57,526 nt of DNA from Dentipellis sp. KUC8613 (lineage: Eukaryota > Basidiomycota > Agaricomycetes > Russulales > Hericiaceae), in contig NSJX01000087.1 of assembly GCA_002286715.1 (NCBI GenBank), positions 3,649 through 61,174 of the forward strand, given 5' to 3'. Shown here one piece after another: positions 1 through 10,274 of this stretch (positions within the stretch are counted from its first letter, which is position 1; each line of letters starts with the position of its first letter). Under the pieces are notes generated by a model. It had not been told where the DNA came from. It saw nothing but the letters and a program-made list of their open reading frames with translations, and searched no databases. The position numbers were made by a program, and so were the translations under genes.

Positions 1-220
1 CTTTGTACACCTCGCATACCGCACGCTTCAGTAATATAACTGAGTCTTGTGTAGTGCACGGTGTGCTTCAAGAGACCCCCCGCGCCCCTTACACACATGA
101 TGTGCACGTGGTCTACTTCACGCAGAATGTTTGAGAGATTTGCGCATGGATAGACATGCTCATCGCTACATGTAAGATAGCTACATCAGTTTGAAGAGAT
201 ACACTGCTCTCGGGCCGTTA

Positions 221-3200
221 TTATTGGTGTTCATGTCCTTCCTCTCCGTCCGCCTCCTCCTCAGAATCCTCTTCATTTGCTGCTGTGGCCGTGGTTCCCC
301 AAAACCTATTGACCAGGTTTCGCAATATGCGTACTGGCATCGGCTAACATAATCGGTTAGTCGACCGACCAACTTATATGAATATAAATATACTTACCGC
401 GACATACTCTTCCTCTTCCTCCCCCTCTTCGCCTTCCTCTTCCTCCTCTTCCTCCTCCTCTTCACCTTCATCCACATCCCCTTCCTCGACAGGATGCTCG
501 ACGTGCGCCTCAGCAGGCACATCGTCCACATCACCACCCTCCAAGAACTCCAACTCCACCAGTCCCTCCTGCCCAGGCATCGCGCCCGGCATCCCACCCT
601 CGCGCGCCCCAGCATTATCCACCATAGCCGCACCCATCAATATGTCATCCAGGACTTCCTCCGGCATCTGCCCCGCCGCCTGCGCAAACTCCACGACCCC
701 GCCCGGAAATTGGCGCCTTATCGCCGGATTGCCCTCAAAGATCGCCTGTCGCATCACATTCCATCAGCATTCCCGTAGATAATGGGGCGTAGGAAAGCGA
801 CGCACCTGCAGCTGCCTCCTCAGCTCCGGATCCGGCACGAGCCGCTCGAGCAGGCGCTGCGTCGCGGCCGGGCCGAGCCGCGCGCCGCCCGCAGGCGCAA
901 ACACGTCCTCCGCGCCGCTGAAGAACGCGGCGTCGTACGTGCTCACGCGCGTCGGCGGCGGCAGCGGGTCGCACGCGAGCGTCGCGGACGCCGCCTGCGG
1001 CACGAACGGCCGCAGGCGCTGCGCGAGCGCCGTCCCGCCGACGGCTGCGGTGAGCACGAGCACGTGCCGGTACACGGACGGCGCGAAGCCGCGCGAGGTG
1101 CGCAGGAGGGTTGTGAGCGCGGCGTGCCCGGTGCCGGCGGTTACGCTGGAGGGGAGTGAGGAGGAGGAGACGAGGGAAGAGGCGGTCTGGGCGAGCCAGG
1201 TGCTGTGCTCGGGTTCTTTCCAGATGCTGAAGGAGCGCTGGGCGTAGATGTTGGAGAGGAGGTGCAGTACGGATTCGGGTTCGGAGGAGGTCCTGCGGGA
1301 GTGGGTTCAGTGTGTGTGGTATAACGCACGAGGCGCGGCTTACCATGAGGGCACGAATATGCGGAACGCACTGTGGCCGCGGACCTCGCTAGACAACGAG
1401 ATGTCGGCTTTGTCTGCGAGGAGGGGTACGACGGAGGGGAATGCCATGATCGCCTGTTTCAGCGCCTCCGTGCTCTCCTGCACGTTGCACGATATTGAGC
1501 TCTCGACGTAGTCTACAATTGAAGTCGTACGGACCTTCGCAGACTCGGCTCCGCCTCGTGCGCGCAGAGCAAGTGCCTTGGCATACGCCCACCCCGGCAA
1601 AGCGAGCACTGACACTCTGCCTTTGAGCGGGCCATCCTTGTCTTTCTCCGACACGTGCGACTCGAACAGTGCGTACATGTCCAGCAGCCACTGGTTCATG
1701 CCCGCCTTGATCGCGAGGAAATCTAGCCACAGGAGCGCACCGTGTGGGTCCGTCCACGGTTCCAAGCCATATAGGAGCCGTGCGAACTCAAACGTAGTCC
1801 GCATGACGCGTCGACGTTCCAAGTTTCTGCGCGTCCGGGAGGGTCAGCAACTCACAAGCTGCGAGTAGATGAAAGGTTGTAGTCATACATAATTTGTCGG
1901 TGAATAGCCAGGAAGAACGGGCGGTTCTCAGCATGGTCGAAGTCGAGGCGGTTGCTGCCGCTCGTGAAGTTGAACGCGCCGACGAAGGCTCGCTCGTACG
2001 CGAAGAGCGCGCGTTCGATCAGGTCGGCAGCTTGACTGTGGTCTGTGCGGGAGGTCAGCGTTGCATTCGCTCGCGGAGAGACGGCACGTGCCTTCCCTAT
2101 GACTCTGCACCTCCGCGAGCTGCATCAGTGTATCCGCATGCCATGGCATTCGCCTGTATATCGCAAAGAGGCCATCCGGGTCTAGCGCGCTTGCATCATC
2201 AGCGCGGCAATCTTCAAATCATGAAGAGTAAGGACGCACTTCCGGAGTACACGGTATCCATGAACGCCTTGGTTGCGCCGCGGTACCTCTTGCTGTACTC
2301 GACTGTCCACCAACGCTCCTCCAACGGCTCCCACCCATTCACCTCCATTTTGTGCGCAAGCTCGTCCTCCGATAGCGCGCGCACGGTCAGTCCTTCCCGC
2401 GTCTGCGCCGGACCCCACTCGCGCTTCGGCCGCGTGAGGTTCGAGCGCTGCGTGCGCCGCCCGCCGGCGCCGCTGGGAGTTGAGGGTCCCGCAGACGAGG
2501 AGCGCGAGGCCTCGACGACCTTCTTCCCGAAGAACTTGCGGAACTCGACTTCGGGGTCGAGGTGCGTGAGGGAGACGGCGAGCAGGGGCGCGAGGTCGCT
2601 GGAGAAGGAGTGGGACGCGGGTGAGGTGCTCGATGATGGGTTGGCTGCGACGCGTTTTAGGTCGGGATATCTGACGTTCGTTCATTGTACCAAGGGCAGG
2701 AAGTGGATGGAAGAATGGAAGACGTACTTTGTAGAGAGCTCCTGCAACGCCTTGTCGATCTCGTCAACTTCGTTCTTCTCCTTCGCTTTCTGCTTCTTGA
2801 GCGCCTTGCGTTCTTTCTTGGACGGTCCGGGTGGTGTGGCTTGGGACTGGGGCGGGCTCGGTGCTGCTGCGGGGATTGGTTTCTCTTCGGCGACCGGGAG
2901 TGGTGGATGCGGGGCAGGCGTTCCGGCCCTGGATTCCTTCTTCTTTTTCTTCTTCGGCTGCATGGATGGAAGGTAAGAACTATGATCACAAACGCATGCG
3001 CGTAATACGCACCTTCTTCGTCTTGCGCCCCGACTCGTCGTCCTCCACCTCATCGCTCATAAGCTGCACGCGTCGTTAGTTCGTGGCTATGATAGCACGA
3101 CAGAGAAGGAAGGACTCACAGCCGCGAAACCGCTCTTTCCTGGAACCACCAGATGGGTATCGTCCACATCGTCCTCTGAGGACGGCTCGAGCTCGAGTCC

Positions 3201-3269
3201 TGGAGCGCCGCTCAAGGCAGAGAGTTCTTCCAGCTCGCGTTGCTGGCGTTTTGACAAGCGTGGTGCCAT
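221..3269 (-). CDS. TCF25/Rqc1 family protein (ribosome-associated quality control)
   Basis: Ten predicted exons (3269-3120, 3063-3013, 2957-2728, 2670-2240, 2181-2092, 2042-1889, 1826-1344, 1292-806, 745-398, 343-221) give 848 residues. The start is the ATG at 3269, which begins MAPRLSKRQQRELEEL, a typical N-terminus of this family. A lysine-rich stretch and a KALQELSTKYPDL segment follow. The conserved core contains HADTLMQLAEV, AADLIERALFAYERAF, ENRPFFLAIHRQ, FEFARLLYGLEP and YAQRSFSIWKEP, all matching the TCF25 domain order. The C-terminus has a long glutamate tract (plus positions ~402-470) and then RNLVNRFWG and an acidic tail. Yeast Rqc1 works with Ltn1 and Rqc2 on stalled 60S subunits; the vertebrate homologue was first described as a transcription factor, so a nuclear role is not excluded. 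Intron 2091-2043 fits the family best with a GC donor; a GT donor at 2087 with acceptor at 2036 also keeps frame. Confidence 0.9.
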
Positions 3270-5429
3270 CCTTCAAACTCTGGACGTTGAACTGCTCCAG
3301 ACGGTGCACTAGTACTGGCGGTGGTCGCGTTAGTGGGCTTTCCGACTTCCGAATCCGAGGTAAGGGCGAAGATGAAGATCTAGAATTAACGAACATACAG
3401 TTAGTTGCATCTTTGAACAGATACGGTTGACATACCGTAAAGTATGTATATAGCGACCAATTCGAGGATACTTTTGGTGAATCCTGCTTCTGTATGAAGG
3501 CGGCGAAGTATTATAGAGCCTGTGAAGGCCTTATTCCCTTGACTAGGACGGGAACGCGGGACCGGCCGGCCCGGGACCGAACTTACTCGAGCCATGGTGC
3601 TTTGGGTGCTTCATTATAATGCAAACCAGGATGATAGAACCTGAACGAAACTCTGTAGCGACGAAAAATTGGGGGCGCACATAGAATCGATGTAAGTATG
3701 AACCTCAGGTTAGTAACTTAGAGCGCTCCTCCAGCTTCGAGATATACTTTTTTTGAATCGCGACGCGTGATTTATCGTGTGACTTGGACCAATTTGCCAC
3801 ATTTCATCTTCTCACGCTTTTGAGACCACGATGGCAGCCCTGAGACCACCGTTCGCAGCCTGGGGGCGTGAGCACGTCCACAAAAAAGAAGGAAAAAAGC
3901 AAGAAAATTGCAATTTTTGTCTCGCTTTCTCTTGTCGGACACGGGAGCTGCTGAGGGTGTTCAGAGTGAATGGACAATAAGGATGATACCATACACTAGA
4001 ATTGTGAGGCGTGACTAAGTCCCGGTCGACGGCGATCAACTTCGCTGTCGCCGTGTTGAGGCGACGCCCCTTCTTTCGCGACGGCCACAAAATGTCCTCT
4101 CAGGAGCAATGAAATCCTGGGCTGCGTCCAGGCAGCCCATCGTAGGAGAGGTAAGCCAGAGGCGAGTATAGTCAGGCTCACTTCCAGTCTCTACAGCTCT
4201 CTGCTTGCGTGCGGCATGGTGACGCATGCGCGGAGTCGTCACTGGTTCTGGCAGCACTCAGGTGGAAGATCGGTAGACGGGGTGACATGAGCTGGCGATA
4301 GGTGGTGCTGGGAGGCGTCTGCAGCGCACAGATATGGTGAGTAGAAACGATCGCACCAACAATCTTATAATCGATAAGTCTGGCTCACGGAGTTGCGTTC
4401 AGGTTATACGGCTTTTGAAAGTCGGCTTCATCGTAGCACTGTTGTAGCGCAGGTTCAGCAGTGATGATTATGTTGAGTGCAGTTTGGATTCAAACTTCGA
4501 AAATATGAATCGTGTGCTTGGTGCGGAGAAGTCTTTTTTTCAGGTAAGAATCCGGGACAAAAACGAAAATTGAACCTACAGCTTATGCATTAAGGTTCCT
4601 CATAGGCCGGCCTCCAGGTTGCCTACAAGTTGGAGAGTGAGAATGTCCTCCCAGAAGCGCCAACTGTGCAATTCGATGGAGAAAGACTATTGGTGAGAGC
4701 ATCTCCAGGATGTTCTGAGAACAGGCCGAGAATACCGCAACGAGATGGCAAAGCCCACCCTATGGGTTCCGTTCTTCGCTGCTAAAACAAGATCGTTTCT
4801 CGCAAGCGAGACGCGATGGGAAGGGCAAGTGGCACACAGTGCACTTCGCATCGGCGCCATCGCACGAGGTTGTAAATCATGTGTCGACATTCGTGTCGTG
4901 TCCGAGCAGCAGAACAGAGCACGGATGCCGCACGCTGACGCGTACAAAAGGTTGCTTGAGTACACGCCTCGGAAAGAAATGGGCGTGATCTTCACATGCG
5001 TGGCGACTTGGTTGGCCATCGGAGGACCGGGTACGACCGCATGTGTCGCGGCCGAAATATTGTGAGTCCTAGCAGAAGATAAGAGGAATGATGAGCTAAA
5101 AAAAATTCACTACATAGAGACAATCGTACAAATTCTTGTAGTCAAAGGTAGGGGGCAACAATAATTCAACAATTTGAATGGGGCATATTGTGCCTCTCAA
5201 TGTGACGACGCCGACGCGCTGTTGAAGTCGCGAGTCGATCAAAATCCACAATGTACTTCATTGCCCGATTACGCATCGACATCACTCACACGGGCGCTTG
5301 TCGCGACTTGAATTCGCGCGTTTCCGCCCTCCATTCCCTCATCCACTCACATACCACCCACTTTCATCCTCGCTACACAGCACTTCCATTCCTCTATCAC
5401 AGCAGTCTCTTCTGGTTTACACCTCAGAT
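3270..5429. other. Long intergenic region between divergent genes, no supported gene
   Basis: This 2.2 kb gap separates the TCF25 start (minus strand) from the zinc-finger gene start (plus strand). The longest open frames (4687-5019 minus, 4745-5065 plus) overlap each other. They show no recognisable motif, signal peptide or convincing splice partners. The composition is closer to AT/GC parity than the neighbouring exons. The CT-rich stretch just before 5430 is typical of a fungal 5' leader. A decayed gene or element cannot be excluded, but I see no terminal repeats. Confidence 0.5.
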
Positions 5430-8264
5430 ATGCCTTTCACGAGTCGATTTCGCGAAGAAGACGACGCCGTCTCGGAACTTGAGCTGCCGTGAGTCGCCCT
5501 GCCCTTCTAACGGCCTGCTCATATGTCTGACTCTCATCTCATCTTCAGTAGCAGCCATATGCCGCCGATCGAACCCCTCTTCGACGAGTCTCTCAACTAT
5601 AGGTAGGTTGATCTCCACGTCCTGACTGGCCGCGACTGATGTCTCCCCCCCGCTCCTCTCCCCCCTCTTCGACAGCTTCAATACCGCGACCCATCAAACG
5701 AACGAAATCCACGCAACTCCCGTCGGGGCCGTTGGTGCCTTTGACGCGTCCGGAACGCGTCTAAGCTCGCCTGATTCCAACCTTCCGTCCCTGTATGCCA
5801 CCGCCCCTTCCGCGTCCACCAAGTCATCTGATCGTCTTTTCACCTCCAGGAGCTCCAGCGCGACCGCAACTCCTTCAAGCACCGGTGCCGTTGGCACTCC
5901 CGAGTCGATCCAGTCGTTGGAGGGCCCCACGCCGCAGACGGGCGGCAGCCGAAAAGGGAAGGAGCGGGCGGTGGACAATGGCAATGAGCCCGACGTTGCA
6001 GCTCTTGCAACGTAAGCCTTTCTTCCGCTTTCTTTACCTGTTTAGGATACGCTGACCGATGCGGTTCCAGTCTTCATTCTCCCAACGCGCCTCCCGCCAA
6101 TCTGATATCGCCATACGACGGCGCCAGCGCGGCCAATGTGGACGCTCACCCGACGACGCCGGATGCCACCCCCACGCAAGGCGATTTCTCGCAGTCCACT
6201 TTTGCCAGTGTCCACCCGGCGATGCAGCCTGATGTTCCCGCCGCGTATGACGCTTCTTGGCCTTCTGGGGAAAGCAGCATGCTTGAGGGTTTGGTGCCAC
6301 AGTCCGCAGGCGTTCCATCTCAAGTCCTTTCTACCGGCTACGACCAGACTTCCTTCGGCGCCGCTGGGTGCGACCTGCAGTACTTCCAGGTCAACCAGCA
6401 GCAGGCCGATCCGCATGCTGAAATTGGTCGAGGCTTCGTCGAGAACAACCATATGGCCGCACACAACGCGAGCTTCGGTGCCAACTACGGAGCCACCTAC
6501 GCCGTACCCGACCCCAACCCCGTCGGGGTCTCTGGGCATCGATACAATGCCTCCCTCCAGCAATTCCCTGATAACTACCAGTACAACAATATGAACAATG
6601 GCTTTGCCGCTTCGCATGCGAGAGCCGAACCTCAGAACTCGAACAACTCCTACGCTAACGTTGCCCCAGCGACGTACAACGCTATGGGCGGTCACGGGCA
6701 TGCGGGTTATCCATCCAGCGCCGGAGGACGTTCTGGTGCTCACGACGTCCACTACGCTCCTCTGCAGCCGGCCGTACCCGCCGGCTCCTCTGTTGGCCAT
6801 ATGCAACGCCACGAGTTATACGCTGCCGCACAGTATGGGCATGAAGGCGCGGGAGCCTCTTACGTGCAGATGCCACCGCACGTTTCAAACATGGACCCCC
6901 AACGCTCGTCGCAGCTATACACCTTGACCGCGGGCCAGGAACAGTATCGGCAGGCTGCGCAATACAATATCAACATGGGCCTGCAAGGCTCGTCTCGGGT
7001 TGTGCCATGTATCTATAGCGCGGTCCCGCCTCAGTGGTCGGAGGCGGCATCATACGCTTCTAGTGTCGGCCTGCAGCAGCCACCGCAGACGGCGTCCTGT
7101 ATGCCTAACGTCAGCCCGCAACAGCTCTGGCAGGCGGGAGCATACAATGCCGAGATCAGCTCGCGACAGGTCCGACAGTCTTCGAACGCTGCCCTTTCCT
7201 GGCAAGGCTCCGTGCCGGTTCCCGGTTCTTCGCACCCCGTCGAGACTGGCGCGGGCAATGCTCATCCCCGAAACCATCGTGTCCAGCCGCGATCTTACCA
7301 TTCTCCTACCGAGTCGACCCTTCCTGTTCATACGAATCAAGATTTTACTCGCACCTCGGACAATAACTCTGTTCCTCCGGTGCTCGTCGAGACTGGCGTG
7401 GGCGATGTTTATCCCCGAGCCCATCGTGTCCAGCCGCAATCTTACCGTCAGCTTTCTGATTCGACCCCTCCTGGTCGTACGAATCAGCATTTGGCTCCCA
7501 CTTCGGACAATAACACTGCTCCTCCGGTGTCGGCCCGGCAAAATCTGCGCCAACGGTACCCCGGGCGTAGGCAAGCCTCCTCGAACGTCGCGGGCGCGAA
7601 TCCTGGGTTCCAGCAGCCTCAAGGTGCGGCATCTTCAGGTCAACTATTTCCATTGGCGTAAGTGCTCGTGAACGTCCAGAGTTACTTGGTTTCTGACGCT
7701 CTGCGCCCTAGAAACATCCTCGGTGTCGCAGCCCCGCAGCCCGCGCGTGAGCCGTCTTCTGGGCCACAGAGGCCACAGAGGTGAGTACTTCATTTTCAAG
7801 CATCCTTTATTCCGAGAGACCGAACCTCGTTGCGTTATTCCAGGTCGACTACGGCCGCACGACTGGAGGCCACCGCCCAGCCGGCTGCCCTGAGCCCTAC
7901 TTCCAGCGAGGCTTCGAGCTCTGCTTCGAGCGGGGCCTCGAACTCTGGTCCTGTGATCGAATGTCCAATTCCGGGCTGCGGTGCCAGCGTCGTGGCGAAA
8001 CGCTGTAAAATGGGGACACACCTAAAAGAATTTCACCCAGAGTGCGAAACCGACGATGGCAAATTTCAATGCATTTTCGACCCTCCGGTTTCCACAAAGT
8101 GCTTCCTGCCATTCGCCAGCAAAAACACCCTGGCGATGCACTACCTCGACCTACACCGCGAGGCACCTGAATGCCGGTTCTGCGGAACGCCCTTGAGGAG
8201 AATCAACGAGAAGTGGGCGATGGACCGCCACAACTGCCCTGCCAGGGATGAACGTCGGAAGTAA
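5430..8264 (+). CDS. C2H2-type zinc-finger protein with long low-complexity N-terminal region
   Basis: Six exons (5430-5488, 5549-5602, 5676-6011, 6071-7657, 7712-7780, 7844-8264) give 841 residues. The first ~700 residues are rich in Ser, Ala, Gln, Asn, Tyr and Pro with many QQ, NN and YN pairs, as in prion-like or transactivation regions. A ~44-codon unit recurs around 7237-7365 and 7387-7512 (ETGxGxxxPRxHRVQP ... PPV). The last exon holds the only structured part. It has a finger with CPIPGC spacing and H-x4-H, a second with C-x9-C and H-x4-H, and a final C-x2-C ... H-x-C knuckle (residues ~735-835). A nuclear DNA- or RNA-binding role is inferred from these fingers; the spacings are atypical and no target is suggested. 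ATG at 5430 is preceded by a CT-rich leader. Confidence 0.75.
7237..7512 (+). repeat. Internal duplicated coding unit in the zinc-finger gene
   Basis: Two adjacent copies of roughly 130-150 nt lie inside exon 4. Both carry the pattern GTCGAGACTGGC, then CATCGTGTCCAGCCGC, then CTTACC, CGTACGAATCA or CATACGAATCA, and CTCGGACAATAAC. They encode near-identical segments with ETGxG, HRVQPxSY, TNQ and SDNN. This looks like a recent in-frame tandem duplication in a low-complexity region. Confidence 0.75.
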
Positions 8265-9375
8265 AGGATCTACTTTGTCATGTATTGATACCACGGATTG
8301 TAGCAATTAGCACATTGGTACGTATAGTTACGTTTTTACTTTTTCTCCGGGCTCTGTTTCCAGTACAACACATCATCTATTCCTCGTCATCTCTTCCTCG
8401 ACCATCTCATCACTACCATTGTCCTCTTATATGTTGCTCTCGACCATTATGATACCTAGGCGCTACGTCCATGAATCATGATTATACCATGCCAGAAATA
8501 ACATGAGCGCGAGTCTAAGTGCGTCTGTGCTACGATCCAGCTGCTCAGATCGAGGCGGCCTCTTATTCGCTCTGAAGCCCGCTCGTGCAGTACCACGAGC
8601 AGTGCGAATCTCCACACGCGAATGGGTTGCTTCGGGGACATGACGTGCCGGCGGAGGACCTGCACAGGCAGTAATATATATGCCCAACAGAAGATCTAAT
8701 CGCCGCGTACATCTGGACCGATTCCACTGCGACTTCCGAATTTTGGGGCATTGGAAGGACGAAAGGAAAAGGTCATGCTGAGCGGCGAGCGGGAAGCAGT
8801 ACTAGTGCGGGGCGGATTGAATGGCACTGATATTGAATGGTTCATGCGATCAGCTTCGAGAAGTTGACGGAAGTTGCCGTCAGTCGATTGCCATCAAAAT
8901 CTTACAACGATGTGCCTTTTGCGACATTACTTATACTATAACATATCTTATTTCAGGGCAGTCGTCCCACGACCTGCAGCATGCTGCTTCGCGGAATCTT
9001 CGCTACATAACGTTGACCCCGTCAGGGTTGTGCAAATTCTCCTATGCATACCCCACCAGCGCGCTGATACTACCTATCTCCATCAAGGGATCCGAGTCTC
9101 CCCAACTCAGCACTGCTTACAACAAACCGCATTTCATTCACAGGACCTATGATCCGTGCAGTCTACTAGCATACGACGCAAGGGTCTGCGCCGCGCTGGG
9201 CGATGGCGAGCACATGCAGCGGGTCCTGTAGAATCGACGATCGAAGCTTTTCGGGCTGGACATTCGCAGCGCGACGCCGCCCATGCAGGGATATGCGCAT
9301 GCCGTAGACGCGGGGTAAAGGTACAAAATGCTGCTGGACGTGCAGGACTTGCATCCAACTTCACCCTAGTCTGAC
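8265..9375. other. Intergenic region, no supported gene
   Basis: The first ~150 nt are AT-rich and probably the 3' UTR of the zinc-finger gene. Short open frames at 8463-8687 (-), 8821-9231 (+) and 9156-9374 (+) have no recognisable motifs and no splice pattern. The last ~100 nt should contain the promoter of the secreted peptide gene at 9376, but I see no clear TATA box. Confidence 0.5.
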
Positions 9376-9572
9376 ATGAAATCTTTCGTCGCTCTCATCG
9401 CCGCTTCGCTTGCTATGGCCGCGCCTGAGCCTATTCAGTGCGTCGGTGAAGGAATTACGGGTAAGTGTCAATGGCGTTTCTTTCGCGCAGTAGTGCTCGT
9501 TCTGATGCACCCGTCTTTCTTGAAGCTGGTGGTTGCCGGATGGCGCGCGCGGAGCCTACGCCGGTCGCGTAA
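9376..9572 (+). CDS. Tiny secreted two-cysteine peptide, copy A
   Basis: Two exons (9376-9460, 9526-9572) give a 43-residue precursor. MKSFVALIAASLAMA is a short signal peptide, followed by a mature part that starts APEPIQC and contains GGCR and AEPTP before a TAA stop. The paralogue at 52609-52411 has the same intron position and phase, the same two cysteines and a stop two codons after the same AEPTP motif. Differences between the copies are mostly third-position: GCG/GCT, CCT/CCC and ATT/ATC in exon 1; GGT/GGA, CGG/AGG and GCG/GCT in exon 2. A 6-nt gap keeps frame. This supports both the frame and the short length. The acceptor is AAG, weaker than the TAG of copy B. A second intron-like segment (GTATGT at ~9606) follows in the 3' region; an alternative longer, cysteine-rich product is discussed in the findings. 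No function is known. Confidence 0.6.
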
Positions 9573-10274
9573 ATGGAGAACAACGACGTGAATTCGGCTG
9601 CCGAGGTATGTGCATTGACAAGTTGAGGGTCTTTGATGCACACTGATGTTTGGACCTAGGGATCGTCGAGCGTTGTCCGTCTCGTAACCGTCTGCTGGAG
9701 TTCGGCGTTTGCTGCGTGCACAAACTGTCTTGTACAATATTGAAGAAAGCCTTGAGCATCCAATCAATGATTCGGAAGCTATCTCGCATTTCTACTGATT
9801 AGAGTCAGCACATAGCCGCCGGTGAGCATGATCGCTTGAAATAGACTGACTTGGCTTTCGTACTTCGACGCGCGTGCTATTTCTACTGACCATCGAGAAC
9901 GCCGCCCTGCCGGCGTCGGATGCAAATCAACTTCTTTCCTAGATCAAGACGTTTGATGGAGAAGCACCGGTACCGGATTGTCATGATCATGCGAGTACAT
10001 CTAATCAGTAATTGCTCGAAGCCTTTCGGTTCATCAAACAACGACGATGTGATCACTGCGGCCGTTATCGGGCTTCTGCGCCGGAATCACAGGCCTGGGT
10101 ACGCATGGCTCTCGCGCAATCATCATAATCATCCTGGCGCTTGTAAGTGGGTCACGCGCCTCCGCCAGGCGTGCCCTATAAAGGCAGCTATTGTACTTGG
10201 ATGGAGTCTTTTGTCTTTCGCAACCCCTCTTTTCCTCTCCTCCCTACCTGTTGCTTTCGGATAACCGTTTACTT
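9573..10274. other. Intergenic region with 3' sequence of peptide A and a promoter
   Basis: The first ~220 nt after the peptide stop include a plausible intron (about 9605-9660, GTATGT to CCTAG) and a short cysteine-rich open frame. The remainder shows no gene. The last 100 nt hold a TATA box for the gene at 10275. Confidence 0.45.
10177..10183 (+). promoter_or_regulatory. TATA box of the gene at 10275
   Basis: CCCTATAAAGGC lies about 95 nt upstream of the ATG, with a CT-rich leader between them. Confidence 0.55.

Noticed and set aside
378..782. Plus-strand serine/proline-rich frame
   Set aside because: Antisense of the TCF25 glutamate tract (GAG/GAA read as CTC/TTC and TCC).
1894..2976. 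360-codon plus-strand open frame
   Set aside because: It runs antisense through four TCF25 exons and their introns; its codons show no family similarity, while the minus strand gives the full TCF25 domain order.
4745..5065. 107-codon plus-strand frame in the large intergenic gap
   Set aside because: Overlapped by an equally long antisense frame, no motif, no splice partners, no promoter signal.
8821..9231. Possible gene between the zinc-finger gene and peptide A
   Set aside because: Translation looks random, with no signal peptide, domain or intron structure.
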